DNA of 37,492 nucleotides, from positions 1,169,237 to 1,206,728 of the forward strand of contig JAMPDP010000001.1 of the NCBI GenBank assembly GCA_023665605.1, in the 5' to 3' direction. The notes under the pieces were generated by a model. That model saw only the letters and a list, made by a program, of their open reading frames with translations. It did not search any database and was not told the DNA's origin. Made by a program: the position numbers and the translations under genes. Every line of letters begins with the position of its first letter. Position 1 is the stretch's first letter. Source of the DNA: Candidatus Amulumruptor caecigallinarius. GTDB lineage: Bacteria; Bacteroidota; Bacteroidia; Bacteroidales; Muribaculaceae. Below are positions 1-7,186 of this stretch, piece after piece.

Positions 1-26
1 AAGTAGGTAACCGCCCCCTCCCAACG

Positions 27-55
27 GCCCCGGATCCCCCCAAAGGACCCGGGGC
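27..55. terminator. GC-rich hairpin, possible terminator of a gene outside the window
   Basis: GCCCCGG (27-33) pairs with CCGGGGC (49-55), and TCC (35-37) pairs with GGA (45-47) after one A/C mismatch; the loop is 38-44. A weak T-rich stretch follows on the plus strand. It could end a plus-strand gene lying left of the window. No gene is visible in bases 1-187. Confidence 0.45.
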
Positions 56-90
56 GTCACTTTATTACACCCCGTCCCCCCATCAAGAGC

Positions 91-206
91 AATCCCGCTA
101 ATCAAGATTAATCCCGATTAATCCTGACTAATCCCGATTAATCCTGACTAATCCTGATTAATCAGGATTATTCCTGAGTATTCCTGATTATTCCTGATTA
201 TTCTTG
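91..206. repeat. 10-bp tandem repeat array, about 11 units
   Basis: Eleven consecutive units of exactly 10 bp, consensus ATCCTGATTA, run from 91 to about 200 with a partial unit after. Adjacent units create the near-palindrome TAATC-NN-GATTA. The stop codon of the minus-strand reductase gene (188-190) lies inside the array, so the last few codons (encoding Asn-Lys-Asn-Asn-Gln-Glu) are repeat sequence. Units differ at one to three positions, so the array has begun to diverge. Confidence 0.85.
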
Positions 207-1129
207 TTTGGGCGCGTGAACTTCTGCGCCACTTTGTCGTAGGTCGGGGTGGGGATGTTGGCGGCACGGGCGCGGTCTATGATGTCGAAGAGCATCCCTT
301 GGATTTCGCTTTCATGGCCGGCTCGAAGGTCCTTCTGCATGGAGGCGGTGCTTGCAGGGTCAAGAGCATCTATTACTGCCAGATGGTGAGCCACGGGGTC
401 GGGGCCAAGGTCAATGCCAAGGTGACGGCCAAGCGCTGCACTCTCCTGACTCAGACCGATGAATGTGTCACGTTCACGGCCCGGATGTTGAATTGGTCCC
501 ATCGGAATGTCATAGTATGCCCCGGTCACAGCCATGGCGGAGATGAATGACCACTTGATGAATGTGTCGCGGTCGATGTCATCGCTCAGTGTGACTTTGA
601 TGCATGATTCTGACAAATCTGTGCAGACCGTATCAAGCAGCTCGGCGGGAACTTCTCTGCCCTTCGGCACTCCGAATACCAGATGAAACACTGTGCCCAT
701 CTGAGAGATTTCACCGATGCCGCTCTTGAAGCCCACTATATATATGCACCCGTCAAGCACATTGACACCCGGGGTCAGGGCACTGATGCGCGCACCTGTA
801 CCGTAGACATTGAGCACCGGAATCACAATAGTGCCGGGATGAGATGCGCGACTTATCACTGAAGCTACTGAATCTATCGAGTAACCTTTTACGGTGACGA
901 ATATCACATCAGCTTTTCCTGCATACTCTTCAGAGGAATATGCCGGGATGTGAAGGGTATGCTCTCCTTTGAGGTCTGAGTGGAGAACCAATCCTCTCTG
1001 ACGCATCGCTTCCAATGCCTCTCCGCGGGCTATGCAGGTCACGTCGTTGCCTGCCATATGGAGAAATGAAGCGATGCTGCCGCCGACACCCCCGGTGCCG
1101 ATTATAAGGTATTTCAGTGATGATGCCAT
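188..1129 (-). CDS. ketopantoate reductase (ApbA/PanE) family protein
   Basis: Predicted cytosolic NAD(P)H-dependent reductase of 313 residues. Family members reduce 2-dehydropantoate to pantoate in the pantothenate/CoA pathway. The N-terminal Rossmann fold has GTGGVGG at about residues 11-17, and an Asn follows the IPVLN strand near residue 107. A Lys in the motif FIKWSF fits the position of the catalytic Lys, but the two Asn residues that follow it in classical PanE (E. coli N180 and N184) appear as Ile and Ala, so this may be a paralogue with another substrate. I start at the ATG at 1129. A TTG 27 bp upstream extends the frame, but it lies inside a consensus -7 promoter element. The gene is divergent from rsmG, and its 3' end runs into a 10-bp repeat array. 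Family assignment is firm; substrate is uncertain. Confidence 0.82.
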   Translation of the reverse strand: MASSLKYLIIGTGGVGGSIASFLHMAGNDVTCIARGEALEAMRQRGLVLHSDLKGEHTLHIPAYSSEEYAGKADVIFVTVKGYSIDSVASVISRASHPGTIVIPVLNVYGTGARISALTPGVNVLDGCIYIVGFKSGIGEISQMGTVFHLVFGVPKGREVPAELLDTVCTDLSESCIKVTLSDDIDRDTFIKWSFISAMAVTGAYYDIPMGPIQHPGRERDTFIGLSQESAALGRHLGIDLGPDPVAHHLAVIDALDPASTASMQKDLRAGHESEIQGMLFDIIDRARAANIPTPTYDKVAQKFTRPNKNNQE

Positions 1130-1153
1130 TAGTGTGAGTCTGTTTGAATAGTC

Positions 1154-1185
1154 CAAAATTACTAATTTCCCACCAACGGCGGAAA
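1154..1185 (-). promoter_or_regulatory. Bacteroidota-type promoter for the reductase gene
   Basis: On the minus strand, TTTC (1182-1185) is followed after 20 bp by TAATTTTG (1154-1161), matching the Bacteroidota -33/-7 pattern TTTG-N20-TAnnTTTG with one change in the -33. The ATG at 1129 is 24 bp past the box. The box contains the TTG that an open-reading-frame search would take as the start. Confidence 0.7.
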
Positions 1186-1197
1186 TTCGTATCTTTG
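1166..1197 (+). promoter_or_regulatory. Bacteroidota-type promoter for rsmG
   Basis: TTTC (1166-1169), 20 bp, then TATCTTTG (1190-1197). The rsmG ATG at 1204 is only six bases past the box, so the transcript would be leaderless or nearly so. This promoter overlaps the divergent one for the reductase. Confidence 0.7.
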
Positions 1198-1203
1198 TGT
1201 GTT

Positions 1204-1833
1204 ATGATGAATCCGGAGATAATCTACCGCTACTTCCCTCAGCTGACACCGCGCCAGCGTGAGCAGATTGAGGCTCTTGGTCCTCTGTATGCTGATTGGA
1301 ATTCAAAAATCAATGTCATATCCCGCAAGGATATTGACAACCTCTATGAGCATCATGTGCTGCACTCACTTGCCATTGCCAAGTTTATGACCCCTGTGCA
1401 GGACACTCGCTTTATCGATCTGGGTTGCGGCGGAGGATTTCCCGGCATCCCCTTGGCCATAATGTGGCCTGATGTAACATTTCATCTTATAGACCGCACC
1501 GGCAAGAAAATCAAGGTGGCTACGGAGGTCGCACAAGCGATTGGTCTGACCAACGTCACACTCCAGCATGGCGATGCGGCAGAGTGTCACCGGAAGTTTG
1601 ACTTCGTGGTGAGCCGCGCCGTGATGCGCCTGGATGAACTTGTGAGGCTTTCACGTCGGCTCATTGCTCCGCGTGGCCGTAACAAGTGGCCAAACGGCCT
1701 TGTCTGTCTCAAAGGGGGCGAGCTTGCCGCCGAGATGTCTGCCGGGGCGCCTAACGCACTTGACGTTCCTCTGAGCGACTACTTCACCGATGATTACTTC
1801 GCCACTAAGTCACTTGTCTACGTGCCGCTCTGA
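1204..1833 (+). CDS. rsmG: 16S rRNA (guanine(527)-N(7))-methyltransferase RsmG
   Basis: RsmG (GidB) methylates N7 of G527 in 16S rRNA using S-adenosylmethionine. The 209-residue protein has the family layout: a helical N-terminus (PRQREQIEALGPLYADWNSK), the catalytic-domain lead-in INVISRKD, the SAM motif FIDLGCGGGFPGIPLA, and the strand FDFVVSRAV. Length matches the family. I choose ATG 1204 (a second ATG follows at 1207). The longer frame starting at 1144 would put the start upstream of the promoter box at 1190-1197 and adds residues with no family counterpart. The hydrolase gene follows 88 bp downstream with no obvious promoter of its own, so the two may share a transcript. Confidence 0.95.
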   Translation: MMNPEIIYRYFPQLTPRQREQIEALGPLYADWNSKINVISRKDIDNLYEHHVLHSLAIAKFMTPVQDTRFIDLGCGGGFPGIPLAIMWPDVTFHLIDRTGKKIKVATEVAQAIGLTNVTLQHGDAAECHRKFDFVVSRAVMRLDELVRLSRRLIAPRGRNKWPNGLVCLKGGELAAEMSAGAPNALDVPLSDYFTDDYFATKSLVYVPL

Positions 1834-1921
1834 GCTGACTGACGACCTTTACTGTGAGCTTAGGTGTTATAGTTCAGATGGTGGATTATTCTGAAAAGCT
1901 CTTAATTAGAAACAGAAAGAT

Positions 1922-2563
1922 ATGAAGATAAAGACATTCGTGTTCAATCCCTTCGGGGAGTGTACATATCTGGTGTGGGATCCCGACACCCGCGACGCGA
2001 TGGTGATAGACCCCGGCATGAGCAATGCACGCGAGCGACTCACCTTTGACAGCTTCATCACCGAACAGAAGCTGCACTTGGTTCATATGGTCAACACGCA
2101 TCTGCACCTTGACCACACCTGGGGCAACGACCACTTGGCAACAACCTACGGCCTCAAGACCGAGGCGAGCAAGGGAGATGCCATGCTTGGCGCACGGCGA
2201 CGCGAGCAGGCACAGATGTTTGGTATGGCCCATGAGTCGGTGGGGCCTTTGAAGGTCGATGTGGAACTCCACAAGGGTGATGTCATCGCTGTTGGTGAGC
2301 TACGCTTCAAGGTGCTCGAAGTGCCGGGCCACTCCGAGGGGGGCATCGCCCTCTATGAATCCGCCGAGGGCGTGCTCTTTAGCGGCGACTCCCTGTTTGA
2401 GGGGAGCATCGGCCGCACCGACCTGCCCGGCGGCGACCACCGCACTCTCATCACCTCCATCCGCCGCGAACTCCTCAGCCTGCCCCCCTCCACCGTAATC
2501 TACCCCGGCCACGGCCGGCCCACCACCGTGGCCCGCGAGCTCGCCACCAACCCCTACCTCTGA
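1922..2563 (+). CDS. metallo-beta-lactamase-fold hydrolase (glyoxalase II-like)
   Basis: A 213-residue cytosolic MBL-fold protein. The zinc ligands are clear: HLHLDH (HxHxDH motif) at about residues 60-65, a further His in PGHSEGG, the Asp in SGDSLF, and a C-terminal His in YPGHGRPT. The segment GSIGRTDLPGGD is typical of the glyoxalase II-like/YcbL group, which hydrolyses thioesters such as S-lactoylglutathione or related substrates. No signal peptide is seen. The substrate cannot be read from sequence, and Bacteroidales often lack glutathione. The ATG follows an A-rich stretch (GAAACAGAAAGAT) rather than a strong Shine-Dalgarno. The gene probably follows rsmG on the same transcript; a T9 run (2580-2588) lies after the stop but without a clear hairpin. 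Confidence 0.88.
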   Translation: MKIKTFVFNPFGECTYLVWDPDTRDAMVIDPGMSNARERLTFDSFITEQKLHLVHMVNTHLHLDHTWGNDHLATTYGLKTEASKGDAMLGARRREQAQMFGMAHESVGPLKVDVELHKGDVIAVGELRFKVLEVPGHSEGGIALYESAEGVLFSGDSLFEGSIGRTDLPGGDHRTLITSIRRELLSLPPSTVIYPGHGRPTTVARELATNPYL

Positions 2564-2946
2564 GTATATTACCATGAGATTTTTTTTTACGAACAGCGAT
2601 AGACAATGATATTTTTTGATTAATTTTGCGTTTGCAGGCCGCATCGCAGAAGCCCCGGCACTGGGGTTCAGAATTCTCGCAAAATTCAGGTTCATGTCAA
2701 GGATTGTGCAACGGTAGATGCCCATGGATATGTAATATTATGTATTCGGCCGGATGCCTTGTGAAAGGTGTAGCCGAACACTATTGTTGCATATACAGCG
2801 TAGGGCTTCTGCGTGTTGCCGTCCGACATGAACTGGGCAATGCGAGAAGCCTTGAAAGGTAGGACGGTAACAGATACAGATTCCTACGCTTTTTCGTACC
2901 AATCATTATCGCCTACGAGAGGATGACCGAGGCGGCCGCACATATC
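2564..2946 (+). other. 383-bp intergenic region with an orphan promoter box
   Basis: No gene is supported here. It contains a T9 run (2580-2588) and TAATTTTG (2621-2628), which fits the Bacteroidota -7 element but has no TTTG 20 bp upstream. If used, it would give the gene at 2947 a leader of about 310 nt. A minus-strand frame open from 2883 to a stop at 2692 (63 residues, no convincing start) contains a Gly/Tyr/Phe-rich stretch resembling a beta-strand pair (YAVYATIVFGYTF). It may be a relic or chance. Confidence 0.5.
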
Positions 2947-4857
2947 ATGAAAACAAGGACTTTCCTATTCACATTAGTCATTCTCGCCATTTGCGCCGGC
3001 GCTAACGCATATGACAAAATCCCCACACTGCTCGACATCCAGCAGAAGTATACCAAGAAAGCCGACAATCTCAACGGCCCAGTGTATATTGTTGTGACTC
3101 AATCAGTCACCCCGGTTTATGAGATGGGTAAAAAAATCAGGACAGACATCTCCACTCAGGACAGCACCGTCTTCGATGAGAATGGCTACTACCAATTCAA
3201 GTGGGAACCCATGACGAGGCGCCATTACACCGTCACCCCTGACTCCGTTACAATCTCCCATGAGAAAAGAGATGACGTAACATCTGACCATTATTACAAT
3301 AAAGAATATCGGTTAATCAACGAATATGACGACAAGGGGCGCTTGGTGTCACACGACACCTATGTGAACGGTGTCCTCGAAAAGAGGCAGATGTTCACAT
3401 ATACCGCAACCGGTTATGAAGGGAAATACTATCTTAGGGATAAAAGAGACCCCAAAAACTTCGAAAAAAATGGAAATCAATTCAAGTATTTCCCATATGT
3501 ATATACCCTCAATGCCAATGGATTACCGGCCAAAAGAGTCGAATATACTCCGCTATTGCCCATTAAGGTTGCCACATATTACAAATATGATGACAAAGGC
3601 AACCTGATTAACCAGTGGGATGAGACGACTGCTCGTAATATCCTCAGCGGGAAGACGTCAAAACACAATGATAAAGCGTCGAGAAGTACACTGGTCTATG
3701 TCTACGATGAGCACGGCAACTGGATAGAAAAAAGGTCCAAATATGCCGATGGTAAAATCAACGAAGCATACACAAGACGCATCATCACATATAAAACTCC
3801 CGAAGAAATCCTTGCCGAGAAGCAAGCGGAGCAAGAGAGAATACAGCTTTTTGAGCGCAACCTGCAGAAGAAAGGCGAGGAGTTTGCTGCCAAGTATGCT
3901 GCCGAAAAGAAAACTCGCTTCAAAAACCATCTTGTCTCCTCTGCAGCCTTATACATAGATAAGAGCAAGCCTATTGCGGCCTTTACCGCCGATGCCGACA
4001 AATATTCTTTTAGCTTCACCGATGGAGAAAGTGTGCGCGACATCATATTTAGCTTAAAGGACACTGATCGCCAAGGGTGCGACAATATGATGTCGCCGGA
4101 CCTCCATGTTGTCCTGGTTCCCCAATATACTTCGCAGGGTCCGAAGTGGTATGTTGTAAAGTACGATTCTACCATCACCTTTGATTTCAACCCGAACGAT
4201 TCAACCGACTGGGTGAAGCCGTATCGTGACAAATTCGGCAACAAGGAGAATGTGAGTGAAGATGAGATACATCGCATGTGGGAGTCCAAGTTAGACCGAT
4301 TGTGGAAGGATTCAAAGGCATATTTGATAACTCAGCAATATTCTGTGGACAAGAACTCGGTTTGCGTAAACGAGATTGTAGGTGCTTACGAGAGGGGATT
4401 CGTAAGCCCTTCCATAGCCAACAAAGAACGAGAGAGTAAGTCTCTGGATGACTACCGTCGGTATCTCGAAGATGAACACCGCAAAAAGCTCTGTTCAATC
4501 GCCCTGCTCGCCTGTACGTTCAATGAAAAGGGTAAGCCGGAGGCAGAAAAGATTAAACAATTCAGCTTTGATGAAACCGGATACCATTTCAAGAAGAAAG
4601 ACAAGACCGAGCTCAATGGCATAACGTTTAACACAAGGATGACACACCACCCCATTCCCCATGGTACGGTCTATTTATCGTCTGACGAAGCTGTTGCCAT
4701 AGTGGAGACCTTTCATCAAGTCGAACGTCATATTTTCGTTGTGGAATTGACCGGTGAAAGCGTCAGCTCAGTTAACTACCTCAATCCCAAGGAAACCTCG
4801 AATTTCGTATTTCCCTATGCCCTGACTCATGTGTATAGTGAGGGTATTTTCCGATGA
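2947..4857 (+). CDS. exported protein with YD-like repeats, function unknown
   Basis: A 636-residue protein. Starting at ATG 2947 gives a classical signal peptide (Lys-Thr-Arg, then a hydrophobic core, then CAGANA before Tyr-Asp), so it should be periplasmic or surface-exposed; an in-frame ATG 24 bp upstream would spoil the signal. Residues of roughly 120-270 hold three to four degenerate units of the type EYDDKGRLV, YKYDDKGNLI and VYDEHGNWIEK, which resemble the YD/RHS-like beta repeats of Bacteroidota exported proteins. A charged helical stretch rich in Glu, Lys and Gln follows (about 290-325). The C-terminal half is mixed alpha/beta with no motif I recognise. The lipoprotein gene at 4894 follows by 36 bp and is probably co-transcribed. 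I cannot assign a function. Confidence 0.75.
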   Translation: MKTRTFLFTLVILAICAGANAYDKIPTLLDIQQKYTKKADNLNGPVYIVVTQSVTPVYEMGKKIRTDISTQDSTVFDENGYYQFKWEPMTRRHYTVTPDSVTISHEKRDDVTSDHYYNKEYRLINEYDDKGRLVSHDTYVNGVLEKRQMFTYTATGYEGKYYLRDKRDPKNFEKNGNQFKYFPYVYTLNANGLPAKRVEYTPLLPIKVATYYKYDDKGNLINQWDETTARNILSGKTSKHNDKASRSTLVYVYDEHGNWIEKRSKYADGKINEAYTRRIITYKTPEEILAEKQAEQERIQLFERNLQKKGEEFAAKYAAEKKTRFKNHLVSSAALYIDKSKPIAAFTADADKYSFSFTDGESVRDIIFSLKDTDRQGCDNMMSPDLHVVLVPQYTSQGPKWYVVKYDSTITFDFNPNDSTDWVKPYRDKFGNKENVSEDEIHRMWESKLDRLWKDSKAYLITQQYSVDKNSVCVNEIVGAYERGFVSPSIANKERESKSLDDYRRYLEDEHRKKLCSIALLACTFNEKGKPEAEKIKQFSFDETGYHFKKKDKTELNGITFNTRMTHHPIPHGTVYLSSDEAVAIVETFHQVERHIFVVELTGESVSSVNYLNPKETSNFVFPYALTHVYSEGIFR

Positions 4858-4893
4858 ACTAACGTTCTCCGAACCTTAACACTCAATTGACAT

Positions 4894-5625
4894 ATGAAAT
4901 ACTTCAAGTTAGCATTGTCGGTTATGGTCAGCCTGCTTTTCGTGCAGTGCGACACAGCCGAGCGTCGGCAATCCAAGGCCGGTGACCTGATCAAGACTCA
5001 CCTTTTCGAGACCCTTGATAACTTTGACAGTCATGAGCTCATCTCGGTCAAACTTGATACCCTCAAGGATGTGTGGCTCACCAATGCCGATATGATAGCT
5101 CTCGGTGAGCAATATATTGCCGCGCTTGAGCATCAAAAGGAGCTCGAGTACCGGATATCCGTCCTTGAGAGCCGAATCAAGTCGAGCCAGCAGGCGGCTA
5201 TCAGCAGTCTGTTTTCGGGGAACGGAGGGGGTTTTTGGTCTGAGGCATATAACATTCAGAGCATTAAAGAGGAGGTGGCGTCAGCCAAGAGGGCATCCGT
5301 TGAGGCCTACTCCTTTTACCAAACCATAGGCGACAGCCTCAGCGTTAGGAATCAGCGCCTTATGGAAGCGACGCCCTTTGCAGGATGGTTAGTAACTTAC
5401 AAATACCGCTATACAGACACCGGCGGTGAGCCGCGAATCCATACGGAGTTTCACATTCTTGACCCCGAGATATCAACAATCCTGTATTCCTGGGATGAAG
5501 ATGACCACAACAAGATACGCATGATCAACATCGTCAATGATGCGATTATCAGGGAGCCGGGTGAGTGGAGCTTTGAACTCGCCACTACCCCGGATGAAGA
5601 AGATGAAGAAGATGAAGGCGTGTAA
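4894..5625 (+). CDS. putative lipoprotein, function unknown
   Basis: A 243-residue protein whose start MKYFKLALSVMVSLLFVQC is a lipoprotein signal with Cys19 as the likely lipidation site. The middle (residues of roughly 75-150) contains a predicted coiled coil (QYIAALEHQKELEYRISVLE, then a second helix after a Gly-rich FSGNGGGFW turn). The C-terminal part looks like a small beta domain (GWLVTYKYRYTDTGGEPRIHTEF), followed by an acidic tail of Asp and Glu. It follows the YD-repeat protein by 36 bp and ends 55 bp before a strong hairpin, so the two genes likely form one unit that delivers an exported protein and a lipoprotein partner. No family recognised. Confidence 0.75.
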   Translation: MKYFKLALSVMVSLLFVQCDTAERRQSKAGDLIKTHLFETLDNFDSHELISVKLDTLKDVWLTNADMIALGEQYIAALEHQKELEYRISVLESRIKSSQQAAISSLFSGNGGGFWSEAYNIQSIKEEVASAKRASVEAYSFYQTIGDSLSVRNQRLMEATPFAGWLVTYKYRYTDTGGEPRIHTEFHILDPEISTILYSWDEDDHNKIRMINIVNDAIIREPGEWSFELATTPDEEDEEDEGV

Positions 5626-5680
5626 CCTACTATTTGCTTGATATTCTGATAGATATATAAGGAGAGGCTTATGGCAATAG

Positions 5681-5721
5681 ACGCGTCCCCGTCTGAGCAT
5701 GATGTTCAGACGGGGACGCGT
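5681..5721. terminator. perfect 16-bp bidirectional terminator hairpin
   Basis: ACGCGTCCCCGTCTGA (5681-5696) is perfectly complementary to TCAGACGGGGACGCGT (5706-5721) around a 9-nt loop. It lies between convergent genes (stops at 5625 and 5781). There is no strong T-run on either side, so termination could depend on the stem alone. Confidence 0.8.
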
Positions 5722-5780
5722 GGTTGATACCGGCACTGTATCGTCACTTCCCTTATGGAAGGGTGGAGGGTCAGAGCAGG

Positions 5781-7154
5781 TTAGAAGGGGAAGTTGATGC
5801 CCATGTTGATGGAGCCGTTGCTTGAGAGGGGCAGACCTTGCTTGGCGAGCTTGCCGAGCGTGTGGTCCATGGCTATGAAGAAGTTGAAATACTTCGGGTG
5901 GGCGTTGAGCATCCAGCCGAATGAGCATCCGTAGGTGCCTACGGCGAAGTTGGCGCCTGCCGAGAACACTTTGACGGGTGCTACGTTGGCCGACAGGCGG
6001 AAGTCTGTGGTGGTGAACTTGCCGGCTATGCGTGTGGAGTTGAGCAGTCCGAAGGTCAGTTTGCGGTAATAGGGGAGGGTGTATTGCGCGGCAAGGTTGA
6101 TGGTGGCGTTCAGGCCGGTGGTGCGTCCGCCGGCATCGCCGCAGTCATTTAGCTCGTAGAGAGCGGAGAGCTCGTTGCGGATTTTCTTCCACTCGTTGTC
6201 AAAGCTGTTGGGTGCATCGCCGTCGGCACTGAAGGTGTGTACGGCAGTCTGGAATGTCTGCACACCGTTGGTGGACGCGAGCATATCGTTTGCCCAATGT
6301 ATAAATCCGAGGTCTTGCACAGCGGCACTGAAGCTCCAGTCGGCATTGAGCGTGTATGCCGCGCCGAGATCAAAGCCGAGGCCGAAACCGTTGATGCCTG
6401 TGCCGTCCACATCCATACCGCTCACGTAGCGGTGGCCGGTGTGGTCATTGACATCGGTCTTATACTTCAGACCCTTCACGCTGGAACGTATCTCGGCATC
6501 GGTTGTGGCAGTCCAGTTGTCAGTTCCCAGCGTAAGGTTGGCCGTGGACAGCTTCATGTCCACGTCAGCACCACCGAGGAGCACTTTCAGCTTGCCGCCT
6601 ACGCGCCACTTAGGGGTGATCTGACGCGAGTGGCCAAATGCGAGTTCGGCGTAGCCGTAAGCGCGACCGCGCACGTCAGAGATGTCGTAAGTTTGGTTGG
6701 TGGCTCCCTCCTTGAGCAGCGAGAACACTGAGCGGGGTATTGAAGCGTTGACGGTGGCGCGCGCACTGATGCTCACGGTGTTGTAACCGCCCCATGCCTT
6801 GAAGCCTCCCGAGAGGATGGGTATGTTGATGTCAGCTCCCACCTTGTTGTGGTCCTTGAGAGAGCTCAGGAAGCTCCCGGCATCCACGGCCGGATTGAGG
6901 AAGGTGGTGGTGCGCCCGTTCACGTTATAGAGGATGTCGTCCACGTGGAGGTTGCCATGCATACCCACATTGAGGTTGCCAAGGCCGGGGAATGCCACGT
7001 AAGCAAGGCTGTCGTTGCCGAAAGCCGGGTTGAGCTGGTGGCGGTAGAGGTTGCCCTCGATGAAGTAGCCCGAATATGTGTTTTGCTGGGCGTCGGCAGT
7101 GACACTGAGTGCGGCAGCCACACCGGCCACCATCAGAGTTTTATGCAGTTTCAT
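5781..7154 (-). CDS. DUF5723 family outer-membrane protein
   Basis: A 457-residue protein with a Sec signal peptide ending in ADAQQ. The next residues (SGYFIEGNLYRHQLNPAFG) are typical of DUF5723, a Bacteroidota family of predicted outer-membrane beta-barrels. Alternating hydrophobic strands run through the protein (for example GFGLGFDLGAAYTL and LTFGLLNSTRI), and the last residues end in Phe-Pro-Phe, as usual for a barrel terminus. Its gene follows the large lipoprotein gene by 32 bp on the same strand, so the pair is probably one operon encoding a barrel and a lipoprotein partner. No function is known for the family. Confidence 0.82.
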   Translation of the reverse strand: MKLHKTLMVAGVAAALSVTADAQQNTYSGYFIEGNLYRHQLNPAFGNDSLAYVAFPGLGNLNVGMHGNLHVDDILYNVNGRTTTFLNPAVDAGSFLSSLKDHNKVGADINIPILSGGFKAWGGYNTVSISARATVNASIPRSVFSLLKEGATNQTYDISDVRGRAYGYAELAFGHSRQITPKWRVGGKLKVLLGGADVDMKLSTANLTLGTDNWTATTDAEIRSSVKGLKYKTDVNDHTGHRYVSGMDVDGTGINGFGLGFDLGAAYTLNADWSFSAAVQDLGFIHWANDMLASTNGVQTFQTAVHTFSADGDAPNSFDNEWKKIRNELSALYELNDCGDAGGRTTGLNATINLAAQYTLPYYRKLTFGLLNSTRIAGKFTTTDFRLSANVAPVKVFSAGANFAVGTYGCSFGWMLNAHPKYFNFFIAMDHTLGKLAKQGLPLSSNGSINMGINFPF

Positions 7155-7186
7155 AGCTGTCTGTGTGTTGAGTGGTGGGGAGTGAG

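Noticed and set aside
91-206. The 10-bp tandem array considered as a CRISPR array
   Set aside because: Units are contiguous and 10 bp long with no spacers, and no cas gene is nearby.
2626-2862. 78-codon plus-strand frame upstream of the YD-repeat gene
   Set aside because: It starts with a TTG inside the -7 box at 2621-2628, is Cys-rich without pattern, and shows no family features.
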